This document shows, piece by piece, positions 43,611 through 54,695 of a DNA stretch of 64,000 bases. Position numbers and translations under genes: made by a program. Source of the stretch: Pinus tabuliformis. Taxonomy: Eukaryota > Streptophyta > Pinopsida > Pinales > Pinaceae. The first letter of the stretch is position 1. Every line of letters begins with the position of its first letter. The notes under the pieces were generated by a model that was not told the origin of the DNA, did not search any database, and saw nothing but the letters and a program-made list of their open reading frames with translations. The stretch spans positions 118,552,989-118,616,988 of the forward strand of contig CM062815.1 of NCBI GenBank assembly GCA_031772625.1, read 5' to 3'.

Positions 43611-44581
43611 TGTGGGGTTGTTCGGGTTAATTATAGCCAAATGAACAAGATTGACTTCTATTCTGGATGAATCAGTTGGAGAAAAGATCCAGGCACTGCT
43701 ATTCCGAGAAACTATGGATATTTTTGTAATTTGAATAGAGCATCCTGAGAATCTTCAGATTCTCAGGATCACTCTCTATTTGAAAATAGGCTCATTTTAT
43801 AATATAAGAATGAGGGATTGAACCTCAGTAAGGGGTTAGATATATAATCATTTTGATCTACATTGTAAATCTCTACAAATGTTCCTTGTAATTTACTCGT
43901 TATAATTTAATGGAGACTTCCGCGGTTCGACTTTAACTTCCAACGATCTTAGGCCCAGTCCTAGAACTATTGTTGCCCTTTCTTATATTGTTAAGTTTGT
44001 ATTCCATTTTCAGTTCCTATTATTTAATCATTTAGTTGTTTTCTAGATATACTTGTTGTTAATCAGATTCATTGTTAAAGTGTGAGTTTTTGCAGCAACT
44101 ACAATCGAATATCATAGAGTTAGATTTACTGCAATCGGTTCTTTGGAGTGTTATCTTTCCTTGTTGATTGATGTAGAGTTGTTAATTCTTATGATTTGAT
44201 ATCATTCCTAGCGAATTCATCTCTAGCTATAGTGTTGTTCCTTTCTTGCAGATGCAATTCCCTAGGAAACAACTTTGTATTCAATTGGATTTCTTCATTG
44301 TTTTTGGTAGGAGATTAACGATTTGATTCCTTTAGCAGTCTTGATTATTTAATCTTGAAGTTTAGAAGCCAAGTGTGAGTTGTTTATTTCAGTCAGTGTG
44401 AGCTATTCCTTTCATTCATATGCCTTTAATTTTCATTAGGATCATACAAGTTGTGTGATATTAGCATTGTCTCTTGCACAAATTGTGTGGACAACCTTGA
44501 AATAAACAGACAAAACTCTGGGTTGATGATTTAATGTGTAGAGGTCAGTTGGTCCTTTAGGAACAACAAAACACCCCAACA
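43611..44581 (+). repeat. probable E8 5' LTR
   Basis: It ends ACACCCCAACA just before a primer-site-like sequence. The start TGTGGGGTTGTTCGGG at 43611 would pair with that end. A TATA-like tttataatataagaatg is near 43797. With no second LTR in the window the left limit is uncertain. Confidence 0.5.
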
Positions 44582-44584
44582 TTT

Positions 44585-44602
44585 TTGCGTCATTTTCAGG
44601 GA
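44585..44602 (+). other. E8 primer-binding site, decayed
   Basis: ttgcgtcattttcaggga aligns to the tRNA-Asn-type site of Athila/Tat elements (TGGCGCCGTTGCCGGGGA form), with most mismatches being C to T or G to A. It lies three bases after the LTR end. Confidence 0.5.
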
Positions 44603-44738
44603 GGTTGTCAAATAAGTGCTAGTTGTATCTCTGAAGGGTTGGGTATTAAAGATGGAAGGTAAGAACTTGCGCATGAACTTCGTAAAAATCTTATGCCAAT
44701 GCCTACCCTTAGCATTTACATTTAGATCGTTTAGTGTG

Positions 44739-46019
44739 TATGAATAGGAAGAAGCCTAGGGCTACAAACCAGATAGTTATAGATCAAAAATTTATCCCAA
44801 AAACCATTAAAACCCAAGATCAAGTTGGCGATGAAATCATTCGCAAATCAGAGTCTCAAGCATCGATATGTCCCCGAATAGTATCTGGGATGGGTTCTAT
44901 CGTTTCCCATTGAGTAGCAGGGTCATCTACTGCAGCTAACACTGAGATTCATGATAAAATTTTAGGATCTAAGAAAATATTTCAAGATATAATTGTTAGG
45001 AATCTCAGTCCTTCTAGTAAAATTGAGTGTCATTCTTGCAATTTAAAAGAGGGGGAAGTGAGATGAGTGAGCCATACCCACGACTTTCTGAACTAGAATT
45101 TCCTGCAACACTTGTTGTAAGGAGAGAACCTGAACTTCCCGATATGAATAGTGTTGCGAAACCTTGTCAAGGTGCGGAACCTCGTCGGCATATTATTTTA
45201 AGGATAGTACCTCCTGATCACAAGATTCTTGAATATTACTATCAGATCTTTAACCAAATGGAAAATGAAACAACATGAACTCAAACTTCAACAAAAGAAT
45301 ATCCTATTGTTGGTCCACTGGCTAATGCACCAATGAACGCTATCCCATTACAGAATCTTCCAAATTTCGATGGAATGGATTCTGAGGATCCTGATACATT
45401 TTTTTTGAGTTCGATGTTTTATGCCGAGGTTATGATTATACTATCGACCCTCAAAAATTAAAATTGTTTCCTTCTACCTTAAAGGGAGCAACATTATGTT
45501 GGTTCTTAGGACTAGGATGTGGTACCATAACCTCATGGGATCAAATGAAAGAAGTCGTCCTAACTAAATATTAGGACCATTGTCAGTCTAGGGATTTAAG
45601 AGAAGAAATTTTTAAAATTGATGTCAAAAGAAGATGAAACTTTGGAAGAATATGTTGAAAGATTTCAATACAATTTGCAATGATCACCATACACTACTGT
45701 ACCCAAAGGTATATTGAAAACTGCTTTGATTAGGGGCATGAAATATGAATGGATATAAACACTTAGAAGATGAAAGTTTGGAAGAATATGTTGAAATATT
45801 TCAACACTATTTGCAATGATCACCATACACTACTCTACCCAAAGGTATATTGAAAACTGCTTTGATTAGGGGCATGAAATATGAATGGATATAAACACTT
45901 AATCTAATGGGATAGGGTGACATTTCCAAAGAGGAATATGATGATATCATAAAACTGTGTATCGGGTGCTCATGAGAGAGTACACGAACCAAATCTAGAA
46001 TTCAAGATCCTCTCAGTAG
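44739..46019 (+). pseudogene. E8 gag, 5' part
   Basis: It opens MNRKKPRATNQIVIDQKF. After a shift come a Pro/Glu-rich stretch (EPELPDMNSVAKPCQG) and the gag core LPNFDGMDSEDPDTF. Then, across frames, a capsid-like region follows with SKEDETLEEYVERFQYNLQ and ILKTALIRGMKYEWI. It is cut by E9 at 46019/46020 and continues at 54696. Several TAG/TGA codons are where Trp, Gln or Arg would be expected. The capsid core carries a 136-bp tandem duplication. Confidence 0.82.
45629..45900. repeat. 136-bp tandem duplication in E8 gag
   Basis: agaagatgaaactttggaag at 45629 and agaagatgaaagtttggaag at 45765 begin two near-identical units. 136 is not a multiple of three, so the second copy shifts the frame. 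The copies differ at a handful of bases. Confidence 0.92.
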
Positions 46020-46210
46020 TGTTGAAAATAGCAACAAGAAATGTTAAAAATAGAATCCAGAAATTCCAATTTAATTTTTCCTTTAATTAAATTGAGAATT
46101 AAAATTGAATTCTATTCTCATAGCAACTTGTAAATAGTTAATTAAGTTAATTAAGTTAATTATCTTAGGAATTTCGAGTTGGAAGTCTTTTTGAAGTCAT
46201 GTATATGTTC
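46020..46210 (+). repeat. E9 5' LTR, first part
   Basis: It matches the first 190 bases of 53642-54695 and is cut by E10 after the TGTTC duplicate. It resumes at 50721. Confidence 0.9.
46206..46210. repeat. E10 target-site duplication, left copy (TGTTC)
   Basis: TGTTC directly before the LTR start TGTAGAAATTTTG; the identical partner is 50716-50720. Confidence 0.95.
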
Positions 46211-47336
46211 TGTAGAAATTTTGAATAATAAACACTTATTCACATAGATTATCCTGATTATACACTATTCCGGAATACATGCATAATACATAACCTCCTC
46301 TATGTTGATCATCAATTTAGCAGCATTAAAATCAATGAAACATCATTCGCATGCACACATTAACACAGTATGTAACTGGGGGAAAGCATACAGCTGAAAA
46401 CCCCACACTATCTGTATATTATAATGATAGAGAACATGTAACAATACATAGTACAATACTCCTCACAAGTACTCAATACTATCTCCACCCGTTACACACA
46501 AAACTAGCTCAAATCCGAACAAGTCAGGTTCAAATCTCCACCGCTGCTTTGCCTACCTCCACTGCACAATCCAATGTGAAAATCACGTGAGCACAGGCTA
46601 CAATTGCCTTGATATTGGCCCACACTGCACAGTCCTCATTGGCATTACTCAATCCATGCATGTGCAAAAATCATGCACAACTGATAGTCACAACTCACCC
46701 TTTCACTTACCTCTAACACCTGTCTCTGTTAAACTGTCCATGCACTGAGTTAACTGATGTATTCTTTAGTTTATTTATGAGTTAATAATTAGTGAATTAA
46801 TTAATAATTTAATTCACACAACTCATCACTAGAGTATTCTTTAGTTAGACTAAATAAAACTAGTTCAACTAAGTCAAACTGAACACAACTCCATCAACTC
46901 CACATCCAACTCCACTAAACTCACATGCATGAGTTCTAACTAAAGTCCTCCATGCAATAGCTCAACTAACACATAAGAAACCACATGATTCCTTTTGTCA
47001 ACCGCATGTGCCACATCCGTAGCTCAAACTGAAGTGCTCCAAGAGAATAAGATAATGTTTAGAGGCCAAATATTACTAAGGGCTAATAATATTTGACAGT
47101 TTCTATTTTTAGCCTAGCAGTCTAAAAATAGACTTTGATCATTCCGTTGTGAACCAAAAATAGAAGTCCATCTATTTTTCCCAACATGACCAATCATCCA
47201 TAAACAGCATCCTGCAACTCATAGACCATGATCCATATGTCTAAAAATAGACTTTGCGCCAAAAATAGCCTGCGGGCCCACTTAGTGAAGGCGACTCCTT
47301 TCCACTAAGCTCCATCATCTTGTTGAATTTTCAACA
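46211..47336 (-). repeat. E10 3' LTR (element sense)
   Basis: TGTAGAAATTTTGAATAATAA to TTTTCAACA. It aligns end to end with 49589-50715. Confidence 0.95.
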
Positions 47337-47350
47337 CTCCCTCTCAACAA
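47337..47350 (-). other. E10 polypurine tract
   Basis: Minus strand reads ttgttgagagggag before TGTTGAAAA, the same tract as in E9 (53628-53641). Confidence 0.88.
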
Positions 47351-47950
47351 GATATGGATTATCTGCAACCCCTATCCTGCAACTTTGGAATGTTCTGCAT
47401 GCAACACATTAAACGTCCACTTGCTCCAACAACACTTGGAACAAAAAACACTCCCAATTGACCACTCTATTGGGCTAGGAACATACTCTGATGCTGAAGC
47501 TCTACCTGCTGCTGACAAGTGCTCCCTCTCTGACATCTGCACTACTGCAACGTCTCCATGCATCTCGCACCATTGCACACCTCTCTGTGCCACCTAGCAT
47601 TGTGCAAAACACTTGTGCCTCTCGCATTGCTGCAGCCTGCTAGCTATGCGCTGTCCTGGGATTCCCTACACTGTCGCTCTGCCGCTCCATCCGCATCTTT
47701 CTCTACCCAATCAGTTAGTTCCTGCTACTCCACATCGGGTCTCCCATAGCAAGGTATCATCCAAGAGGTTGGGTACCTCAAGGATCCTGCCCCTCCTCCT
47801 TGGGATGATCAATCCACATCACCCCACCTCCTACCTGGAGGTATGGCTGCATGCGATCCCTCAGCCCACCTGGCTCGAAGTTTCCCCCTACTGGAGGTCT
47901 CTACATGAGTAGATGTCTCTACTCGATCTCCTCTCAGCTTCCCTTGTTGT
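47351..47950 (-). other. E10 internal sequence between pre-integrase region and purine tract
   Basis: Open frames on both strands here have no recognised domain. The minus-strand text next to gag-pro resembles the corresponding E9 segment at 53120-53230 (glutamine/glycine-rich and GEF-like residues). E9 and E10 therefore share the same tail after the lost pol. Confidence 0.5.
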
Positions 47951-47952
47951 GG

Positions 47953-49362
47953 CTACTCCACAACCTCCTGAAGCTGCTGCACTAATCGTGGCTCCTCCAC
48001 AATCGTCTGAGACTTCTTTTGGCTCTGCATGTTGAGGGGTAACAGACGCTCCCTCTCAACCACCAAGTCTCCATCATTTGCCTCGCTGCTCAAGGTTTTG
48101 CATGCATCTTGAACCTCAAGAGCATACAGGTTCTTGACCCGTGAACTAATCTGATTCACCTGTCTAGTGATGATGTGTCTAAGGAAAACCTTTCCCTTAC
48201 TAAAGACTACATCACAACCTCTGTCTTCCAGCATCGCGATTGACACCAAGTTTCTCTTCAGTCCTGGTACATACTTGACATTGGTCAAGGTAAGGCAAGC
48301 TCAATGCTCCCTCTGAAAAATAACCGGGCCTACACCTGAGACACTATACGTCTCATCATTACTCATCGCTATGAGTATCTAGAGATCTTTCTCCTCCAAA
48401 GTACTGAACAAAATCTTGTCACCGGTCATGTGGAAAGAAGCTCCACTGTCAAGAAACCAACCACTTCCCACCATGGATGAAACCATGCATGCGAAGAGTG
48501 TGAAATCCAACTCAAACTGTGAAGCAAGTGCATCACCTTCAGATCCTTCCCTGGATCCCTTCTTAGACTTCTTCTTTGGGTAATTAGTAGCATAATGGCC
48601 CAACTCATGACAACAAAAGCATCTCACCTTCGAATTGTCAACCTTCTTCCCATCATTGGAAGAAATGGATTCGAAAAGAGAAACCTTCACCTTCCCCTTC
48701 TTCGCCTTACTCACTAAGGCACAGTTCTCCTCATCACGCATGCATGAAGAACTGCCTCTGGTGCTCTGTCTGATCTCCTCTTGCACAAGATCTGACCAAA
48801 GTCTCTCCCATCCTGGCAATTTCTCCCGACCATTGATAGAGTCCTGATAGGAATGCCAACTCTTCAGAAGACCAAGGAGAGCCAAGCTCACCAAATCCTC
48901 ATCATCGGCAGTCACCCCCACACTTCCCAACTCATCCTGGCATTGGGTGAACTTTGTGAGATACCTGGGTATACTGTCTCCATTCTCACACTTAATGTTT
49001 CTGAGTTTATCCTTGAGTGCCAACTTCCTCTGGTCGCTCTTGCTTTGGAATAGAACTGTCAACGCTTTCCACATCAAGTATGGAGAATCCTTTCCATGCA
49101 GGTTGGACACAATGTGATCCTTCACGCCCTCCAACAGAATCCTTCGACACTTTGCTATCTTCTTTTTCCAATCATCAACTTGCGCAGTATCAATAGGCTT
49201 TGGGACATCAGCCTCTATGAACTCCTTCAACCCGTTATCATCTAACACTGCCTCCATCCTGTCCTTCCATGCAATATAGTTCGAGCTGCCCTCAAGAGCA
49301 TACTCCAATCGCAATCTGTTGAAAGACATTGCCACGTTGATACCAAGAAAACACTGCTGCAA
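47953..49362 (-). CDS. E10 gag-protease-pre-integrase frame, two in-frame stops
   Basis: One frame runs from Met at 49362 to 47953 (470 codons). The first stop is after 327 residues, so a nearly full gag could still be made. Order: SFNRLRLEYALEGSSNYIAW (the copia gag N-terminal motif), then DHIVSNLHGKDSPYLMWKAL, KLALKDKLRNIKCENGDS and TKFTQCQDELGSVGV. The knuckle is CFCCHELGHYATNYP, with the last Cys changed to Tyr. The protease active site is SGWFLDSGASFHMTGD. Past a TAG near 48378 comes the GAG-pre-integrase-like text NVKYVPGLKRNLVSIAMLED. Met49329 (MSFNRL) is the more usual start. It would coat RNA into particles, but RNA binding may be weakened by the missing Cys. Confidence 0.88.
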
Positions 49363-49576
49363 ATTCGAATTCCACCAGCTCCAAACTCAACCGACTCTGA
49401 TCTAGAATTTGTGAGAACAAAGTATTTCTCGTACAGATATTGACTGCATGGGCTTTTACCGGATATCTCACCTTCCAAAGGAAGGATGAATCCAGAGGCT
49501 ACCTAGCCCAATTACAGACTTTGCCTGAAGAAATAAAATGTAAACACTTTCTGAATAATAGATCTGATGATCAACA

Positions 49577-49588
49577 GCTCTGATACCA
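49577..49588 (-). other. E10 primer-binding site (tRNA-iMet)
   Basis: Minus strand TGGTATCAGAGC, an exact match to the initiator tRNA-Met complement, abutting the LTR. Confidence 0.95.
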
Positions 49589-50715
49589 TGTAGAAATTTT
49601 GAATAATAAAAACTTATTCACAGAGATTATCCCGATTATACACTATTGCGGAATACATGCATAATACATAACCTCCTCTACGTTGATCATCAATTTAGCA
49701 GCATTAAAATCAATGAAACATCATTCGCATGCGCACATTAACACAATATGTAACCCGGGGAAAGCATACAACTAAAAACCCCACACTATCTGTATATTAT
49801 AATGATAGAGAACATGTAACAATACATAGTACAATACTCCTCACAAGTACTCAGTACTATCTCCACCTGTTACACACAAAACTAGCTCAGATCCGAACAA
49901 GTCACAGGTTCAAATCTCCACCGCTGCTTTGCCTGCCTTCACTGCACAATCCAATGTGAAAATCACGTGAGCACAGGCTACAATTGCCTTGATATTGGCC
50001 CACACTGCACAGTCCTCATTGGCATTACTCAATCCATGCATGTGCAAATCTCATGCACAACTAATAGTCACAACTCACCCTTTCACTTACCTCTAACACC
50101 TGTCTCTGTTAAACTGTCCATGCACTGAGTTAACTGATGTATTCTTTAGTTTCTTTATGAGTTAATAATTAGTGAATTAATTAATAATTTAATTCACACA
50201 ACTCATCACTAGAGTATTCTTTAGTTAGACTAAATACAACTAGTTCAACTAAGTCAAACTGAACACAACTCCATCAACTCCACATCCAACTCCACAGAAC
50301 TCACATGCATGAGTTCTAACTGAAGTCCTCCATGCAATGGCTCAACTAACACATAAGAAACCATGTGATTCCTTTTGTCAGTTGCATGTGCCACATCCAT
50401 AGCTCGAACTGAAGTGCTCCAAAAGAATAAGATAATGTTTAGAGTCCAAATATTACTAAGGGCTAATAATATTTGATTGTTTCTATTTTTAGCCTAGTAG
50501 TCTAAAAATAGACTCTGATCACTCCGCTGTGAACCAAAAATAGAAGTCCATCTATTTTTCCCAACATGACCAATCATCCATAAACAGCATCCTGAAACTC
50601 ATAGACCATGATCCATATGTCTAAGAATAGACTTTGCGCCAAAAATAGCCTGCGGGCCCACTTAGTGAAGGCGACTCCTTTCCACTAAGCTCCATCATCT
50701 TGTTGCATTTCAACA
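49589..50715 (-). repeat. E10 5' LTR (element sense)
   Basis: 1127 bp, TGTAGAAATTTTG to ATTTCAACA, followed by TGTTC. See 46211-47336. Confidence 0.95.
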
Positions 50716-51584
50716 TGTTCTCCCTAATTTTTAGGGGTCCAGGATCAGTTTAATTGTGAGTTGTAATTAGATAACTCAGTTTACTGAGTTATGTGCAGTT
50801 AAATTAGTTCCAAACTGTTTGTGGAACTAATAGAGAGTTAACAATCAGTTGGTGCACTAAAGCATTCACTAGTGCTACTCCAGTTAACTGAATATTCCCT
50901 CATCAAAAACTTATGCATGTCGATTCTAAGAAAGACCCAGTTGAGACTAGAGTGCAAGGATAATGTACTATCAGTTGTATGATATACTCAGTTGTATAGA
51001 TCATGCATGCAATCAGGAACTGAACCTAGAAGGGATTGCACAGTTTTGGATGCACTGGATTCCTATTAATATGGCATATTCAGCCAAATGAATTATGTAA
51101 AGAATTAGAAGCTCGGAGGCTTGAAAATTTGGCTAAGTATTGGCCAAAGGAAGTCATTAGGTAGAGGATAGGAAATACTTGTGCAGGTTAAGCTCAAGTT
51201 TGAGCAGAGCATATTGTATTCATCCAAATTCTTTGACCAAGGGTACAAGGAAATAGGGACTTGGAAAGCTACAAAATTAACTGAGTTTTGGCCAAGCGTT
51301 TTCTTGTGAGTTGGAGATTGATCATACTAAGTGTTGAGATTGTTCTTATAAGAACAAGCATTGTATTATCATCTTGTATTTCTTATTAATGCAATACAGA
51401 TAATGGGGTTTTGAGTTATGGCTTTCCCCTAATACTTACTGTGTTATGTGCCATTGATTTGTCTTCCTCTTGCTATTATTGTTTTCATCGATCTATTGGC
51501 TTCCGCTGGTTGAAAGTAGAAGTAGATTCTTGTCCTATGCTTTAGTAAATTGCATGAATTTGTGAATCTGCAGTATTTTCTACA
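50716..51584 (+). repeat. E9 5' LTR, second part
   Basis: It begins with the right TGTTC duplicate (50716-50720) and ends GTATTTTCTACA. It matches 53830-54695. A region with tattcatccaaatt to ttgtattatcatcttg is shared with the 3' LTR. Confidence 0.9.
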
Positions 51585-51596
51585 TGGTATTAGAGA
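51585..51596 (+). other. E9 primer-binding site
   Basis: tggtattagaga is the tRNA-iMet complement with C to T at the seventh base and a changed last base. It abuts the LTR. Confidence 0.85.
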
Positions 51597-51686
51597 TGAG
51601 AACAACATACTAGAGGAGATTTCGAATTTTTGAGTTCAGGGTTATATGTGAAATTCAATTTTGCAATACATACTTCAGGATCGACA

Positions 51687-52971
51687 AATGACGTTCTATG
51701 GTTTGTGGCTCGAGTATGCCTTGGATGGAAGCTTGAATTATATAGCTTGGAAGGACATGATGGAGGTCATGTTGGAGATAATGGCTTGAAGGAATTCATT
51801 GATCAGGACATTCCTAAGCCACCAACATTGGATGCTCAAAATCTGGCCGAATAGAATAAGTGGGTGGCAAGGGTGAGGCAGATAATCCTTGAGGGAGTTC
51901 AATACCACATTGTCTCAAGTCTCCATGGGAAGGAAACTTTGCATGCTATGTGGAAAGCATTGAAGGAACTTTTCCAGAACAATAGTGAACATAGGAAGTT
52001 GGCACTGAAAGATAAACTTCGAAAAATCAAGATGGAGGCAAGCAACTCAATTCCAAATTACTTGACCAAGTTCACTCAATGTCGTGATGAACTTGGAAAT
52101 GTTGGAATCACAGTTGCTGAGGATGATATGGTGAGTCTTGCTCTTCTAGGACTCCCAAAGAGTTGGCATAATTATCAGGACTCTGTTAATGGCTGGGAGA
52201 AGTTACCAGATTGGGAACGACTGTGGTCAGATTTGATGCAAGAGGAGATCAGGAGGAACACCAGAGATGGGACCTCTTCCAAGGAAGTGGAAGAGGATTT
52301 TTCCTTAGCGAGTAAGGCAAAGAAGGCCAAGGGAAAGGAGTCCCAAGGCAAGGAGGGTGGAAATAAGATGGACTTGACGAAAGTCAAGTGTTTTCACTAT
52401 CACAAGCACGGGCACTATTCCAAGAACTACCCATACAAGAAAGCAAGCAAGAAGGAACCGACAATAGTCGTAGTAGGTGAAGCTCTAGCTTCACAATTCG
52501 AACTTGATTTCACTCTCATTGCATGCATGGCCAACACTATCATGGGAGGCGTGTGGTACCTTGATAGTGGTGCTTCATTCCATATGACGAGGAATAGAGA
52601 TCTCTTTAGTGGCTTTGAGAAGAAAGACCTCAAGCAGAGAAGAGAGGTATAGAGCTACCATGATCGATACAGTTACCTTTCAGAGGGAGTATGGCTCCCC
52701 TCTTAGGATCATAGATGTGATGTATGTTCTAGGACTAAAGAAGAATCTTGTTTCAGTCATGGTATTGGAGGACCATGGCTATGATGTGGTTTTTAGTAAG
52801 GGAAATTTTTTCCTTAGACACATCACCATGAGGCAGGTGAAACAAATAGGTTCACGAGTTAAGAACTTGCATGCTCTTGAGGTTCAAGATGCATGCAAAG
52901 CCTTAAGGAGCAAGGGAAAGGTTAGATACTTGGTGGTTGAGAAGGCGAGTAAATTACCTCTCAATGTGTAG
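51687..52971 (+). pseudogene. E9 gag-protease-pre-integrase, frameshifted
   Basis: Homologue of the E10 protein. It starts MTFYGLWLEYALDGSLNYIA. A one-base shift near 51776 leads to DNGLKEFIDQDIPKPP, and a stop at 51852 precedes the main frame (51864-52652), with HIVSSLHGKETLHAMWKAL and TKFTQCRDELGNVGI. The knuckle is CFHYHKHGHYSKNYP, with two of three Cys ligands lost. The protease site is GVWYLDSGASFHMT. The next frame (52609-52971) has DVMYVLGLKKNLVSVMVLED and HALEVQDACKALRS. After LPLNV and a stop no further pol is visible. It ends at the same point as E10, which points to a shared non-autonomous structure. Confidence 0.88.
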
Positions 52972-52974
52972 CCC

Positions 52975-53145
52975 TAGAAGAAGTAGTCTCAAACAATTAT
53001 GGAGCAACCACAATTGGAGAAGCTAAGAGGAGACCGAATGGAGAGATCCATTCAAGCAGAGAAGAAGTAATCTCAAATAATTGTGGAGCAACCACAATTG
53101 GAGAAGCTAAGAGGAGACCGAGTGGAGGCATCCACTCCTGCAGAT
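52975..53145. repeat. 83-bp tandem duplication in E9
   Basis: aagtagtctcaaacaattat at 52981 and aagtaatctcaaataattgt at 53064 begin two near-identical units containing ggagcaaccacaattggag. It lies just after the last coding text. Confidence 0.9.
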
Positions 53146-53627
53146 ACCTCTAGTAGGGGGGAATTTCAAGCCAAGTGGGCAGAGGGATCACATGCAGCCA
53201 TACCTCCAGGTGTGAGGTGGGGCGATGTGAAGTGATAGTCCCAAGAGAGCTGAAATTGGGCAAGGTCCATTGAGAGGCTTTATCTCATGGTTCATACCTT
53301 ACTATGGGAGCCCAAAGTACATAGTAGTGGGAGGAATCAGTGGGATTCATGCATTCAGAGATCAAAGTGATAGAGGCTAGAGAAGTTAGATACTGAAGAG
53401 CACAGTGCAAGGTTGGAAATAGTGCAAAAAAGCAGATTCAGCAGAAGCACATGGTTTTTAGCCAACAAAGGAAATAGAAGTCAGAGACTTTGATGATAGA
53501 TGCATCATACTGATTTAGGTTGGATGTTTTTTTGTTTCTGGAGTTGTTGTAGCAACAACACTAGAGATAAGTGTTGCATGAAGAACATTCCAAAGGTTCA
53601 AGATCAGGATCAAGTTGAATTCCTTTC
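53146..53627 (+). other. E9 internal tail
   Basis: No integrase, RT or RNase H motif. The opening part parallels E10 47351-47950. It ends ttcctttcttg before the purine tract. Confidence 0.5.
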
Positions 53628-53641
53628 TTGTTGAGAGGGAG
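53628..53641 (+). other. E9 polypurine tract
   Basis: ttgttgagagggag directly before the 3' LTR, identical to E10. Confidence 0.9.
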
Positions 53642-54695
53642 TGTTGAAAATAGCAATAAGAAATGTTAAAAATAGAATTCAGAAATTCCAACTTAATATG
53701 TCCATGAATTAAACTAAGAATTAAAATCGAATTTAATTCTCATAGAAACTTATAAATAGTTAATTAAGTTTAATTAACTTAATTAGCTTAGGAATTTCGA
53801 GTTGGAACTCTTTCTGAAGTCATGTATATGTTATCCCTAAGTTTTAGGGGTCCATGATTAGTTTAATTGTGAGTTGTAATTAGATAACTCAATTTACTAA
53901 GTTATTTCAGTTAAATTAGTTCCATAATGTTTGTGGAACTAATAGAGAGTTAACAGTCAGTTGGTGCACTAATGTATTCACTAGTGCTACTCCAGTTAAC
54001 TGAAAATTCCCTCATCAGAAACTCATGCATGTTGATTATGAGAAAGACCCAGTTGAGAATAGAGTGTAGGGACAGTGTACTATCAGTTGTATGATTTACT
54101 GAGTTGTATAGATCATGCATGCAATCAGGAACTGAACCTAGAAGGGATTACGCAGTTTTGGATGCACTAGATTCCCATTAATATGGGCTATTCAACCATA
54201 GGAATTGTGCAAAGAATTAGAAGCTTGGAGGCTTGGAAATTTGGCTAAGTATTAGCCAAAGGAAGTCATCAGGCAGAGGATAGGAAATACTTGTGCAAGT
54301 TAAGCTCAAGGTTAAGCAGAGCATATTGTATTCATCCAAACTATTTGAACAAGGGCACAAGGAAATATGGACTTGGAGAGCTATAGAATTGGCTAAGTGT
54401 TGGCCAAGAGTTTCCTTGTGAGTTGGAGATTGATCATACTGAGTGTTGGGATTGTTCTTGTGAGAAAAAGCATTGTATTATCATCTTGTATTTATTATTA
54501 ATGCAATACAGATAGTGGGGTTTTGAGCTGTGGCTTTCCCTAGATACTTATTGTGCTATGTGCCATTGATTTTCATCCTCTTGATATTATTGTTTTCATC
54601 GATCTATTGGCTTCTACTAGTTGAAAGTAGAAGTAGATTCTTGTCCCGTGCTTTAGTAAATTGCATGAGCTTGTGAATCTACAGGATTTTCTACA
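53642..54695 (+). repeat. E9 3' LTR
   Basis: 1054 bp, TGTTGAAAATAG to GATTTTCTACA. It is uninterrupted, so it shows the empty site of E10 near 53832. Confidence 0.92.

Larger units (their letters stand above)
46211..50715 (-). mobile_element. E10: gag-protease Ty1/copia element nested in the E9 LTR
   Basis: 4505 bp with LTRs of 1126 and 1127 bp, perfect TSD TGTTC, a perfect tRNA-iMet primer site and a purine tract. Minus-strand coding holds a nearly intact gag, protease motif and pre-integrase region only. The LTRs differ at few positions by eye (a few percent), so it is one of the youngest insertions here. It lacks integrase core, RT and RNase H, as does its relative E9, and so needs enzymes in trans. 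Confidence 0.95.
46020..54695 (+). mobile_element. E9: gag-protease Ty1/copia element, host of E10
   Basis: LTRs at 46020-46210 joined to 50721-51584, and at 53642-54695, TGTTGAAAATAG to TCTACA. A tRNA-iMet-like primer site and a GAGAGGGAG purine tract are present. Internal DNA codes for gag, a protease motif and a GAG-pre-integrase-like region, then stops; integrase core, RT and RNase H are absent. It splits E8 gag. The flanks agtag and agccg share only some bases, so its target duplication has decayed. E10 inserted into its 5' LTR. Confidence 0.88.

Noticed and set aside
46015..46019. AGTAG as a target duplication of E9
   Set aside because: The bases after the right LTR are AGCCG, which share only three of five positions; a decayed duplication is possible but not shown.
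47385..47912. Overlapping ORFs of 60-100 codons on both strands
   Set aside because: They lie in the E10 internal tail, lack motifs and overlap on opposite strands, so they are chance frames in GC-richer sequence.
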